DNA of 64,000 nt from Agapetus fuscipes. Taxonomy: Eukaryota > Arthropoda > Insecta > Trichoptera > Glossosomatidae. Of the stretch, positions 53,340 through 63,554 are shown one piece after another. Position 1 is the first letter of the stretch. Each line of letters opens with the position of its first letter. Under the pieces are notes generated by a model. That model was given only the letters and a program-made list of their open reading frames with translations, searched no databases and was not told the DNA's origin. The stretch is from the NCBI GenBank assembly GCA_951799405.1, contig OX637363.1, forward strand, positions 4,898,001-4,962,000. Direction: 5' to 3'. The position numbers and the translations under genes are program-made.

Positions 53340-53825
53340 ACTAAGCTACACATATAGTGTAACTTATTGCCCGCGTTATCTCCGAAGGGGTCACATGTGG
53401 CGATTCGGGACCTATTTATTTTTATGGGTAAGGGGGCCGGCTTCACACCAACCACTTTCAGTTGAAGTGGGGGTTTTCCAGCTCCCGGTGGGGCTGGTTC
53501 TCATTTCTTGTGAAGGCTGAATAAGCCTTGAGATCGAACCCTTGCTCTCGGCATGGAATGCAAGCATTCTACCAATTGAGCTATCGACCTTTTTACGAGT
53601 TTAGTCATCATCGCTACAAAGCGCCAATTCTCAAGCAAGATCCAGTTGCTGTAAGGCTGGATGGACCTTTGGTGACCGGTCATTGGTAAAGGTGTATGAA
53701 TTTTTCAACCCAGCGAAGAGCAAATTTGAAAATATAAATGGTATATTTTTTGTGCTCCGCCGGGATTCGGACCCCCAACCTTCCATTCAGAGTCCGAAGT
53801 GTTACCACTGAACTACGGACCGGGC
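53340..53825 (-). mobile_element. SINE-B/SINE-A heterodimer, full length
   Basis: SINE-A end AGCTACACATATAGTG at left; junction ATCGACCTTTTTACGAGTTTAG; SINE-B head ACCACTGAACTACGGACCGG at right. Cleanest dimer. 53826-54295 is unassigned. Confidence 0.87.
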
Positions 53826-54295
53826 TTGCAAGTAAACATTATATTATAAATGAGATAACATTATTTCTTATACTTTAAAGAGGAGGCGTTAAAAATCAAC
53901 GATTTTGGTTTGACAGTTCTCGTTGACGGTTGCGTGGAAACTGATCGTTAGAAGACCTCGCTGATTCCCACGGCTTAGCTCTCTTTTTGTACATTTTTTC
54001 ATTTTTGAAAAGATTGTATCCTGAAAAATGTACGCTGTCTTCTGGTTCGTACACTCGCTCGTATTACGAATAAAATAATTTTCACACTCGGCATAATTAT
54101 GATTATGTCCCATACTTGGCTGTGTTTTGTGTGCCAGGTATAAAAATCCTGAAGCGCGAGTGTGTTGGTTAGTCCGGGACACGAACCTATAAGTGCGCGC
54201 TTACACATGTGCAAGAAAAAATAGGATAATATGACGCAAGGATATACCTAACATCCTAGAGGTACAGTGACGGCGAGGAACTATTTTTTATCCAT

Positions 54296-54640
54296 GTGCT
54301 TGCATGCAAAAGATTTTGACTCAGGATGAAATGAAAGAAGGATGTAAAGACTGGAAAAAGGCCGTTGAACTACAATGTTGGCAGCTAAAGCGGTAAAACT
54401 TTGAATGTTCATTTATTCAATAGTTGAATTTATTTTTAGTTTTTATATCGTTGATTTTTTCCTTGACTCATAGGTTAGTATGCTGACTACCAATACTGAT
54501 AAAATTGGTTCATTCTTGCCAATATCACCCGTGTTTCAGGGAAACTCTACAAGAGTTGCAGGGCTATTGTTCATTTATGGTTAAGGTCTTTGAACTTGTA
54601 GGACTGTACATGTATACCTACATAGTGTATAGAACGATCT
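54296..54640 (+). pseudogene. RTE-A LINE 3' end, old copy
   Basis: TTGACTCAGGATGAAATGAAAG and AATGTTGGCAGCTAAAG mark the coding end. The module is heavily diverged and loses its tail. Confidence 0.65.
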
Positions 54641-54662
54641 ATCACTAGTATGATGTTAGTAG

Positions 54663-55018
54663 TGTTACGAACTACGAACTTCGAAGTGCCCACGTTCGCC
54701 TGTACAGGTACAATAGTGTGTGTAAAACCGTCTGGTATAATCCATCATGGTAGTGGAACAGTAATCTACTCGTAGTATAATCTAGAACAGAGATCGAATA
54801 ATTTGGAAGATGCAAGAAAGATCTCTTTTGTACCTATATAAATGGACTGCAATGGGGCATCAGCATTGTATTCGCTTCAAGCATTTTGCCGCGAAAGACC
54901 GATAAGCAGTGATTGTCAATTGTTGTAAATTGTGAACCAAACCGTGTAAAAATAATTCTATAATATTAAAATAAATAATTGCACTTTAATTAAAAGTGAA
55001 CCCAGTAAAACCGTAACA
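54663..55018 (+). mobile_element. Solo LTR, Gypsy type
   Basis: TGTTACGAACTACG to AACCGTAACA, 356 bp, with TATATAAATGGACTG (about 54835) as possible promoter and AATAAATAATTGCACTTTAA near the 3' end. Flanks GTAG and CTTC do not match, so recombination between copies or decay is likely. 55019-55279 is unassigned. Confidence 0.72.
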
Positions 55019-55745
55019 CTTCATATATTTAGTCATCTTATAAGGAAAAAAATAAGTTGTTTTTGTCTGCACCCTACGACACTGTTCTCCTATTTTTTGT
55101 ACACTAGATTACTATAAGGATGTGAAGGTACATGCTTCAGGTACCTCCTAGAACCTTTTCGGAAGCAACATATGGCGAGTCTAGCCAGCAAGAGTTTTTT
55201 CTATACTTTTACCTATATACTTCTATCCAAGCTTAGCAACACGTTTAAAAAACTTTTTTTTTTTTAATCTTATTTTGAATTTGTATTCCTTGACTAATAG
55301 GTTCGTATGAGGCTCACCATCCATACTATAAAAAAAATCACTTTGCCAATGTCACCCCTGTTTAAAGGAAGGTCGGTAAGAGTTGCAGGGTTTGTATTAA
55401 CATTCAAAGCTCATATCAAATGCATTCCCACAAACAAACACGTGTAAGTTCGCGCTTACAAATACTGAATGTGTACTTACAGATTAAAATCCGAACCTCA
55501 AATGAACATACACCCTGCAACTCTTGCCGACCTTCCCTGGAACAGTGGGGACATTGTCAAAGTGAACCATTTTCTACAGCATGGGTGGTCAGCCGCATAC
55601 CAACCTATAAGTCAAGGAACATAGACGACAAATTTCATTTTTTAAATCAACAAAAAATAATATGTATAAACATATAAACCCTAGCCTTAGTCGCATTACA
55701 GATCAACCGCCATTTCTGTCTGTCCTTGCATACTTCTTTCATTTA

Positions 55746-55946
55746 ATTTTTTTTTTTTTTTTTCAAAAACGTAGTTTTATTTTCACAATAATATTTTCTA
55801 CCTCAAGCACTTTCGACCTTCAATATTCAGGTCATTATCAAGAGTATTGAATATTGAGTAGTGAATATTGAAGGTCGAAAGTGCTTGAGGTAGAAAATAT
55901 TATTGTGAAAATAAAACTACGTTTTTGAAAAAAAAAAAAAAAAATT
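55746..55946. mobile_element. Palindrome of two Penelope-like ends
   Basis: Arms of about 84 bp (55746-55829, 55862-55946) match perfectly apart from the length of the terminal T/A run. Each arm carries AGGTCGAAAGTGC, the distal half of a decayed hammerhead, and reads outward to a poly(A)-like end. Loop about 32 bp. Confidence 0.85.
55800..55850 (-). ncRNA. Hammerhead-like motif (decayed)
   Basis: Reverse strand CTTGATAA, T, stem GACCT/AGGTC with loop GAATATTGA, then GAAAGTGC. The core deviates (CTTGATAA), so probably inactive. Confidence 0.4.
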
Positions 55947-56154
55947 TAATAAAATGAATTTTCACCGTGTGAATACACAACCCCTACAAAATCTAATACT
56001 TCTTTTATTTCATAACCTTCTTCATACAAGTTCCCCTTTTATAACGACTCTGGATATCCACATGCCTTTAAATTATACTGTGTTCACCTTATATTTAATT
56101 CGCCACGTTTGCCAGACGGATTAGTGCCATTAACTTATAAAATAATTGTATTTT

Positions 56155-56945
56155 AGACCGGTCCGTAGTTCAGTGGTAACACTTCGGACTCTGAATGGGA
56201 AGGTTGTGAGTTCGACTCCCGGTGGAGCACAAAAAAAAACATTTATATTTTCAAATTTGCTCTTCGCTGGGTTAAAAAAATCATAAAACCTTAACCAATG
56301 ACTGGTCACCAAAGGTCCATCCAGCCTCACAGCAACTGGGTCTTGCTTGAGAATAAGCGCTTTGTAGCGACGACGATCAAGCTCGTAAAAAGGTCGATAG
56401 CTCAATTGGTAGCATGCTTGCATTCCATGCCGAGAGCAAGGTTTCGATCTCAAAGGTTTACTCAACTTATCTAATCTAATCTAATCTAAGCTGCAAAGAT
56501 ATATATCATTTAAGATTTATATTAAATGCATTCCCACAAGCAGACATGTATAATTTCGCGCTAACACATGCCGCATGTGGACCTCCAATATAAAAACCCA
56601 ATCTCAAATGAACATAAGCCCTGCAACTCTTGCCGTCCTTCCCTGAAACAGGGGTGACATTGGCAAAGTGAACCATTTTTTACAGTATGGGTGGTCAGCC
56701 GCATACCAACCTATAAGTCAAGGAACTACCAACCTATAAGTCAAGGAACTCAGCCTTCACAAGAAATGAGAACCATCCCCCCCGGGAGCAGGGAAACCCC
56801 CACTTCAACTGAAAGTGGTTGGTGTGAGGCCGGCCCCCTTACCTGTAAAAATAAATAGGTTCAACTCGCCACATGCGACCACTTCGGGGATAACGCGGCA
56901 ATAAGTTACACTATATGTGTAGCTTAGTTGCACTTTTTGCGTTTT
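56155..56945 (+). mobile_element. SINE-B/SINE-A heterodimer split by RTE-A module
   Basis: SINE-B 56155-56390, junction GCTCGTAAAAAGGTCGATAG, SINE-A to 56468. An RTE-A module intervenes, then SINE-A resumes at CTCAGCCTTCACAAG (56746) to GTGTAGCTTAGTTGC. Confidence 0.85.
56470..56748 (-). repeat. RTE-A module inserted in dimeric SINE
   Basis: Tail CTAATCTAATCTAATC at left. At its 5' end the 24-bp ACCAACCTATAAGTCAAGGA block is duplicated. ACTCA on both sides is the probable target duplication. Confidence 0.85.
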
Positions 56946-57234
56946 TTTTTTTTAGCAGCTCACATTGCTGGTGCGTTAGTCAGTTTGCTGCTGCTGCACT
57001 TCGCACCCTTTTTCATACAAACGATCGATATTCCGGTTGCATATACAAGCTCACTCATTTTTATATACACCAGGGTGTATTTGGAGGGGAGGGGAGGGGT
57101 GCGGGGATATCCGAACAGAGTTTGATTGAAACTCTACGCGGAATATGAGTCATCCCGTCGGTGACTATATAAGAGTACTAAATAACCTCGACGTTCGACT
57201 GTTCGGTCAACGAAAAAAAACATTTATTCCATCC

Positions 57235-57322
57235 ACCTTCGCTTCCTCAGTTCTTGTTTACCGTATACGCCAATCTTGTAAAATATGACTTTTTCATGCA
57301 GTTGTCTTAAGGCGTGTTATAA
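57235..57322. mobile_element. Half copy of the 28.3-kb MITE
   Basis: TTCGCTTCCTCAGTTCTTGT and TTTACCGTATACGCCAATC match the right-hand arm of 28291-28548. 56946-57234 is unassigned; its GT-rich frame at 56915-57148 has no motif. Confidence 0.7.
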
Positions 57323-57690
57323 AGCTAAATCTGCCGTTTTTGTTTCTTACACTGGTCTTAGCAAAATAGTTACAGTAATGAAAAAAATCAAGCATGTTTA
57401 TTAATTTTTTATCTTAATTATAAAGCTTCAACAAAATATATAACTTAAGAATTGCCACCACAAAAAAATATTTTTAAAAACGCGTTTTTTTTACATTTTT
57501 AGCTTTTTTTTCGTGTGTGCTGTATTTTGGATTTTTTTTTTGCTTTTTACTTACAGAACTATACATTGTTTAGGTTCAATACTTAACATTTTTTCAATAA
57601 TGTCAATAGCTTTTGAGTAAATATGGAAAAACTGAAACTACTAAATGAATTAAATTTTAATTAAATCAAAGAACACAGTTTTTCACCTAC
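57323..57690 (+). repeat. Unknown dispersed repeat, copy 2
   Basis: Same blocks and order as 40428-40780, with an extra TAAAGCTTCAACAAAATATA segment. 57691-58093 is unassigned. Confidence 0.75.
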
Positions 57691-58093
57691 ATAATATGCA
57701 TATTATGCAGCTTACATTAGTTACCTCAATATGATGAAGCTCGTATTTCAAAGCATTCGAGTTATAAATGTACGACTACCGAGTGAAGATGTCTATAATA
57801 TGTGAATAGTGCTGTAACTATAAAATGCGACGTTGCATTGCCGGTATATATATTTTTTCGCCCTGGATTAAAGTTAGGGGTGGCAGGAATCGCATTAGAC
57901 GATTTCATTACCGAAAAATTTAATTACGCACATATCGACTCACCGGTAAATTTTTTAATTAGTTTCCATTCAAATTACAATAGGTAGATATAAATTTAAA
58001 TTCATTTTTAAACATACTGGATTGTATTTTTTTCTCGTCAGGAAAACGTCACAGGTCTATGTGACTAGGGTCCTAAGCAACTTATTTACATTG

Positions 58094-58270
58094 TTACGAA
58101 CTAAGGATTTGAAGAACCCACGCGTGCCTGAACATGTACGCTAGTGTGTAGAACAATCTGGCTCTAGTGTGTGCATAGAATGCGGTGTGGTATGAGCGAT
58201 CAATCGAATGATCTGGAATAAGCAAGAATGATCCCTTTTGTACCTATGTATACGGACTTTCATTGTGTTA
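58094..58270 (+). mobile_element. Truncated Gypsy LTR
   Basis: TGTTACGAACTAAGGATTTG, GTGTGTAGAACAATCTGG and TTTTGTACCTATGTATACGG parallel the 54.7-kb LTR up to its TATA region, then stop. Confidence 0.68.
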
Positions 58271-58325
58271 ACAGAGATACCCTTAAAAATCCATTATCAA
58301 AGTTGCAGAAATGTTTTTACGTTTA

Positions 58326-58680
58326 TGTTTCTTCTAAATCTAAATCTAAGCTGAAAGGATATGTATAATTTGAAATTCATATTAAATGCATTCCCACAAG
58401 CAGACACGCATAATTTCGCGCTCACACATGCCGCGTGTAGACCTACAATTATTACAATTACTTGACTAGTGGGTAGTTATGAGGCTGACCACCCATACTG
58501 TAAAGAATGGTTCACTTTGCCACTGTTTCAGTGAAGGTCGCGGCAAAAGTTGCAGGGTTTATGTACATTTGAGATTTGAATTTGTAAGCAAACATGCAGC
58601 GTTTTGTAAGCGAGGACTTGCACGTGTCTGTTTGTGGGCATGCATTTAATATGAATTTTTAACGTTAATATATCGATACC
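58326..58680. repeat. RTE-A modules head to head
   Basis: - piece 58326-58453 (tail at left) meets + piece 58455-58680 at CTACAATTATTACAATTACTT. Confidence 0.72.
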
Positions 58681-58889
58681 TCAAAGGTGCATGGCTTTCT
58701 TAGATAAGTGCACCTTTTTTCATATTTTCTACGAGAGAAAACACTTCAAATGTGTGAAAATCCTGCAGGGTACAAATTCATTTTCATGAGCACTGCCTTA
58801 TAATTAGTTCACTTATTATGAGTTACTCGCAATGAAAGATTCAATCCAAGATATCTCAAATCAGTGAATCTGTACTTATTCACTTTTAC

Positions 58890-59180
58890 CTTTCTAATCT
58901 AAGTTGCAAATATATGTTACATCAAGGATTCACACTATATGCATTTTCACGAGCAGACACGTATAAGTTCGCGCTAAAAACATGCCCCATGTGGACTTAC
59001 AATTTAAAAACCCAAATCTCATACGAACTTTCCCCCGCCGACCTTCCCTGAAACAAGGGTGACATTGGAAAAGTGAACCATTTTCTACAGCATGGGTGGT
59101 CAGTTGCATACCAACCTATAAATCAAGGAACATACACAACAAATTACATTTTTTAAATCAACAAATAATAATACGTATGA
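58890..59180 (-). pseudogene. RTE-A LINE 3' end, outer part
   Basis: Module 58890-59135 plus UTR to ATAATAATACGTATG. The same 15-mer reappears at 59902-59916, where the LINE continues, so 59181-59901 arrived as a later insert. Confidence 0.8.
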
Positions 59181-59192
59181 TGATGATAAGGA

Positions 59193-59470
59193 TGTAGAAT
59201 CCATCTTTCCGGGCTTGTAGACCATGTTCAATAATTCTTTTGTAGGCTGCTTTATTCTTTTTGGAAGGCTGCTACGTTTCGTCAGCAACATACGACTGAC
59301 TTCTTCAGGGCTTGTACTTAGACTCAGGGCTTGTACTTAGACAAGTCATTTCATATGTATGAAGTCAGTCGTATGTTGCTGACGAAACGTAGCAGCCTTC
59401 CAAAAAGAATAAAGCAGCCTACAAAAGAATTATTGAACATGGTCTACAAGCCCGGAAAGATGGATTCTAC
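59193..59470. mobile_element. Perfect palindrome of Penelope-like ends
   Basis: Arms of 110 bp (59193-59302 and 59361-59470) are identical in inverted orientation. The 58-bp loop holds a tandem 18-bp repeat CAGGGCTTGTACTTAGAC. The left arm reaches a hammerhead motif at its inner edge. Confidence 0.88.
59268..59311 (-). ncRNA. Hammerhead motif, Penelope-associated
   Basis: Reverse strand: CTGAAGA, extra A, stem GTCAG/CTGAC with 10-nt loop, GAAA, palindromic ACGT, then A. Helix I is weak (one pair visible). The right arm lacks the CTGAAGA part. Confidence 0.6.
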
Positions 59471-59473
59471 ATA

Positions 59474-59870
59474 CTGTAACTGTAACTCTGTCGCCATTCC
59501 GCTAGGGGTGGCCAGAGCCTCTGCAGAGTTGCCTCCATTTTTTCCTATCCTGACATACCTCTTTCAATTCCTTTATATCCATCACCTTTTTCATGCATTT
59601 TCTTCTTTTACGCTCACTTTGTATATCCCATTCTTTCACAATCTCCTCAATCTGATCACTCCATACTTTTCTCGGTCGTCCCTTCCCTCTTTTTCCTTTC
59701 ACACTTTCTTTGTATACATGCTTTGTCAATCTATCATCATTCATTCTTTCCACATGCCCAAACCATCTCATCACATTCTTTTGTACTTTAACTTTCACAT
59801 CCTCTTTCAAATTACATTATTTTTTTACCCATTCATTCCTAACTCTATCCCTCCCTTATCATCATCATCT
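59474..59870 (-). pseudogene. LINE family B 3' end, longest copy
   Basis: Reverse frame 59502-59810 encodes VMRWFGHVERMNDDRLTKHV, GKRGKGRPRKVWSDQIEEI, CMKKVMDIKELKEV and CQDRKKWRQLCRGSG. Tail CTGTAACTGTAACTCTG at left abuts the palindrome arm. Confidence 0.85.
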
Positions 59871-59901
59871 GAAGCCGGCCATGAAAGCCTAAAAACACTT
59901 A

Positions 59902-60060
59902 TAATAATACGTATGTTGTACATAATTTAAAAAATCTTAGTCCTGGCCGCCAACATTACAGATCAACCGCCATTTCTTTCTGTCCTTACATACTTCTTTC
60001 ATTTCATCCAGAGTCATAACCTTCTTCATACAAGCTCTCCTTTTATTACGACCTTTAAGT
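59902..60060 (-). pseudogene. RTE-A LINE 3' end, inner part
   Basis: Resumes after the 15-bp duplication; encodes the CKDRKKWRLICN end in reverse. 60061-60287 has a short TTAGATTGTAGATA relic, otherwise nothing. Confidence 0.8.
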
Positions 60061-60287
60061 TGGTGATATCTTGGCAACTTAGATTGTAGATACAGATTAC
60101 GAAAGAAATCCCAGATAACCGACTTTGGTTCTGTGCCTCACAAGTGCCCGGCAATCTTTTGTGTGAATAAAATGTAATAAAGGTTTTAATCGAGTATATT
60201 TGTAATCCAAAAACAACACAGTTCTTCCATTAATGGACAAACAAGTTAGCTGGATTTAGCAAAACATCCAAACATAATCAAGTAATA

Positions 60288-60425
60288 GAGTCATAATAAA
60301 AGAAGAGCGTGTATGAAGAAGGTTATGACTCTGGATGAAATGAAAGAAGTATGTTAGGACAGAAAGAAATGACGGTTAATCTGTAATGTTGGCGGCCAGG
60401 ACTAGGTTTTTTTAAATTATAATTT
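60288..60425 (+). pseudogene. RTE-A coding end fragment
   Basis: AGAGTCATAATAAAAGAAGAG to GGCGGCCAGGACTAGG, with an internal stop (TGTTAGGAC). A SINE-C tip follows (GACCTGGCAAAATAGGTTG). Confidence 0.75.
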
Positions 60426-60464
60426 TTCTGACCTGGCAAAATAGGTTGATACATTGCATCTAAA

Positions 60465-60718
60465 TAATCTATAATCTAAGTTGCAAAGATATATTTTATT
60501 TAACATGTATATTAAATGTATTCCCACAAGCAGACACGTATAAGTTCGCGTTTAAACATGCCGCATATGAACCTACAATATAAAACCCAATCTTAAAGGA
60601 GCAATAAGCCCTGAAACTCTTACCAACATACCCTGAAACAGGGGTGACATCGGCAAAGTAAATATTTTTTTACAGTATGGGGGGTCAGCCTCATACTAAG
60701 CTATCAGTAAAGGTGCTC
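60465..60718 (-). repeat. RTE-A module
   Basis: AATCTATAATCTAAGTTGC to CTAAGCTATCAGTAAAGG. Confidence 0.82.
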
Positions 60719-60734
60719 ATTACAGATATATATA

Positions 60735-60862
60735 TATATATTTGGATGACTTCTTTTGGGCGCCGTGTAGTGGCTCCAGCCACCCCAAGGGCGCCCACCG
60801 CTCACTCTCTTCTTGTGAAGATGGTGGTCTTCAGCTCCTTCCTGAAGTTGAAGTTCCGTGAT
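60735..60862 (-). pseudogene. CR1-like LINE, last codons and tail
   Basis: Reverse frame gives FNFRKELKTTIFTRRE then stop; tail GGGCGCCCTTGGGGTGGC..GGCGCCCAAAAG. A TATATA run sits at its 3' end. Confidence 0.7.
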
Positions 60863-61045
60863 AGTTCACGCTTAAACATGCCGCATGTAGTCCTACAATA
60901 TAAAAACCCGAATCTCAAATGAAAATACACACCGCAACTCCTACCAACCTTCCCGTAAACAGGGGTGACATTGGCCAAGTGAACCATTTTCTACAGCATG
61001 TGTGGTCAGCCGCATACCAACCTATTAGTCAAGGAACATACATAC
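60863..61045 (-). repeat. RTE-A module, tail lost
   Basis: Starts mid-module at CGCTTAAACATGCCGC, ends CTATTAGTCAAGGAAC. 61046-61394 is unassigned. Confidence 0.8.
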
Positions 61046-61394
61046 ATAGCTCATTAATTATAAAAATGACAAAACTCGTTAGTTTTTGTGACTCAATCTC
61101 AATAACCTGGCTGAGATGGACGAGAAATGAACATTATTTTGATTAAAAATAAGTAGATGAATGTAATTTTTTTGTAACTCAATACATCGATGAGTAATGC
61201 TTATCGATTTTACTCACAACTAAAAATATATTCTTCTTATTTTGTATGTACAGTACAGTGAAGTAAGGGAAACAAAGTATGAGTCATTTTAATATGGATC
61301 GATCTTTGACTCAACCAAAATTTCTATGTACAATGGGAAAAGTACGTGCGTATAGCATGATAATAAATAGCTAGATGAGAGACCATGTTTCCAC

Positions 61395-61695
61395 AATGAG
61401 CCATGATAGAGGAAGACTGAGAAAGGTATGGATGGACCAAATTCTTGAAATTGCGAATGAATGGGATATCCAGCGCTTTTATGAAAAAGGTTATGACTCG
61501 AATGAAATGAAAGAAGTATGTAAGGACCGAAAAAAATGGCAGTTGATCTGTAATGCTGGCGGTTAATGCTAAGGCTTTCAAATTTTTCATTTTAATTTTA
61601 TTGTTTTATTGTTTAATGATGGTTTGTTTTATATACTTAACTGTAATTAATTGTTTATATTCCTTGACCTATAGGTTGGTATGAGGCTGACCAGG
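61395..61695 (+). pseudogene. RTE-A LINE coding end, module truncated
   Basis: Encodes GRLRKVWMDQILEIANEWDIQ, a deletion, then CKDRKKWQLICNAGG; the module stops after GAGGCTGACCAGG. 61696-61904 is unassigned. Confidence 0.8.
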
Positions 61696-61904
61696 TTCGT
61701 GCATAGGGTACAGGCAAATACATTTCAGAATAAATATTTTCTCCCTTTTCTCTAAAATAACTCATTTGAAATTGACTGAAGTGCTAACGATGGCTCCAAT
61801 CGAACTTAAATTTTGAATTTTAAATCTGAATATCAAACTTAAATGTTTTTTTTTATCATAGATTGCCTACCTATTAGGCGCATTTTCCTGTATGGGATGC
61901 ACGC

Positions 61905-62035
61905 CCCTGCCTGCAACTTTTGCCGACCTTCCCTGAAACAGGGTTGACATTTGCAAAGTGAACCATTTTTTACACTATGGGTGTGTCAGCCTCATACCGA
62001 CCTATTAATCAAGGAATACCAACTTATAGGTCAAG
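61905..62035 (-). repeat. RTE-A module 5' part
   Basis: CAACTTTTGCCGACCTTCCC to GACCTATTAATCAAGGAA, followed by two more short ACCAACTTATAGGTCAAG repeats. Confidence 0.75.
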
Positions 62036-62143
62036 CAAGAGTACCAACCTATAACGCAGTAAGACGTTTTGCTTTATGTGCAGTTTAGTTAATTTTTTAG
62101 CTACTTTATTTAGTACGATTTTAAAATGTTGTAGGATGCTTGA

Positions 62144-62430
62144 TGGGGCTTCCACACGCTTGCCAACCCATCACAAGTCAAGCGCACAGTGTGTCGTCTA
62201 GAACATGCTAGCTGGACAAAATTTTGTCTAATGGACTAATTTTGTCCAGCTAGCATGTTCTAGACGACACACTGTGCGCTTAGCTACAAGCCAAATGTGC
62301 AGTGTGTCGTCTAGAACATGCTAGCTGGACAAAATTAGTCCATTAGACAAAATTTTGTCCAGCTAGCATGTTCTAGACGACACACTGTGCGCTTGACTTG
62401 TGATGGGTTGGCAAGCGTGTGGAAGCCCCA
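62144..62430. mobile_element. Palindrome-within-palindrome foldback element
   Basis: Outer arms TGGGGCTTCCACACGCTTGC / GCAAGCGTGTGGAAGCCCCA with TGA on both sides (62141-62143, 62431-62433). Inside are two further ~96-bp palindromes (62182-62279, 62298-62393), each with arms CAGTGTGTCGTCTAGAACAT..GCTGGACAAAATT, so the same ~40-bp arm occurs four times. No frame. Confidence 0.9.
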
Positions 62431-62629
62431 TGATGTTGGGCGCTCGCGGTTCCTACAGGGACTCGGTCTTGCACAAGGGCGTACCCAGGATCAAAACTAG
62501 GGAGGGGGGGGGCAAGTTTTGAAAACTTTAAGATCACCTAAATTAATAACGATTTATCGAGGGTATGTTAAAATTTTGTCTTATATATCGTCGACGGGGG
62601 GATAGGGAGTTGACATAAATAATCTTTAA

Positions 62630-62895
62630 TATATCTATAATCTAAGTTGCAAGGATATATTCATTTAAAGCTCTCAGATGTATGCCCACAAACCAACACG
62701 TGTAGTTCGCGCTTACAAATGCTGAATTTGTACTTACAAATAAAATCCAAACCTCAAATGAACATAAGCCCCAGAACTTTTGCCGACCTTCCCTGACACA
62801 GGGGTGACATTGGCAAAGTGAACCATTTTTTACAGTATGGGGGGTCAGCCTCATACCAATCTATAAGTCAAGGAATACAACCTATAAGTCGAGGA
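62630..62895 (-). repeat. RTE-A module
   Basis: ATCTATAATCTAAGTTGC to AATCTATAAGTCAAGGAA plus a second short CCTATAAGTCGAGGAA. 62434-62629 is unassigned, with a G run at 62503. Confidence 0.82.
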
Positions 62896-62944
62896 ATATC
62901 GATATTTATAATATCGCAAATCAGTAGCTCTGATATATCGCTCA

Positions 62945-63215
62945 TCCGGTCCGTAGTCTAGTGGTTAACACTTCTGACAAGTGAATCGAAGGTTGTGGGT
63001 TCGAATCCCGGCGGAGCACAAAAAATGTACAATTAATATTTTCAAATATGCCACTTCGCTGGGTGAACAATTCATATACCTTTACCAAGGCCGGTCACTG
63101 AAGGTTCATTCAGCCTAACAGCAATTGGGTTTAGCTTGAAAACTGGCGCTCTCTACAGCGACAACCAAGCTCGCAGAGGTCTCTTGTTGTGTGATTCACA
63201 CAAAAGTAGCGCTCA
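62945..63215 (+). repeat. SINE-B copy, full length with CR1-like tail
   Basis: Head CCGGTCCGTAGTCTAGTGGT, B box GGGTTCGAATCCCGG, tail CTCTTGTTGTGTGATTCACAC..AGCGCTCA. It is the best reference for the family. 63216-63554 is unassigned. Confidence 0.9.
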
Positions 63216-63554
63216 GGGGGGTGCAGGCCATAGTCGTACGATGGTTATTTCAATAATTGTAATAAAAAATCATAGCGATTTAGGTATTACAGCTGCCCCT
63301 CCCTGGCCCTCCCTGGGTACGCCCATGGCCTTGCATGTAGTGGCACAGCGTCGTTAGCACCTGGCCGCCCGACCATCTGCCTGTCGGTACAAAGCCCCAC
63401 TCCTGCCGCCTTTCCCTGCCTCGGCTCTTGCGCATAATATCAGTCCGTACTAACTACGCAAAGCAGACACAAAAGCCATGTCAATAAACTTTGTTTGAAG
63501 ACAATCAAGATTATTAATGTTGTTAGTCAGAAATAAATATGGAATTGCAGTCGT

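Larger units (their letters stand above)
55280..56070. repeat. RTE-A LINE pieces in opposite orientations
   Basis: + fragment 55280-55396 abuts a - copy (55397-55745) that keeps UTR and coding end. The - copy is broken by the Penelope palindrome and resumes 55981-56070. ATACTTCTTT(C/T)ATT occurs on both sides of the palindrome, a 14-bp duplication with one mismatch. Confidence 0.78.

Noticed and set aside
54663..55018. Solo LTR as a host promoter driving a gene
   Set aside because: It has a TATA-like box but no adjoining frame; mismatched flanks suggest simple decay or recombination.
56915..57148. Hydrophobic 77-residue frame
   Set aside because: Overlaps the SINE-A 3' end and a T-run; no signal or homology pattern, another frame is equally open.
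61324..61590. 88-codon reverse frame and similar Phe/Ser/His-rich frames near 18.0, 19.6, 30.7, 45.5 and 59.6 kb
   Set aside because: All are antisense of the Lys/Arg-rich LINE C-terminus.
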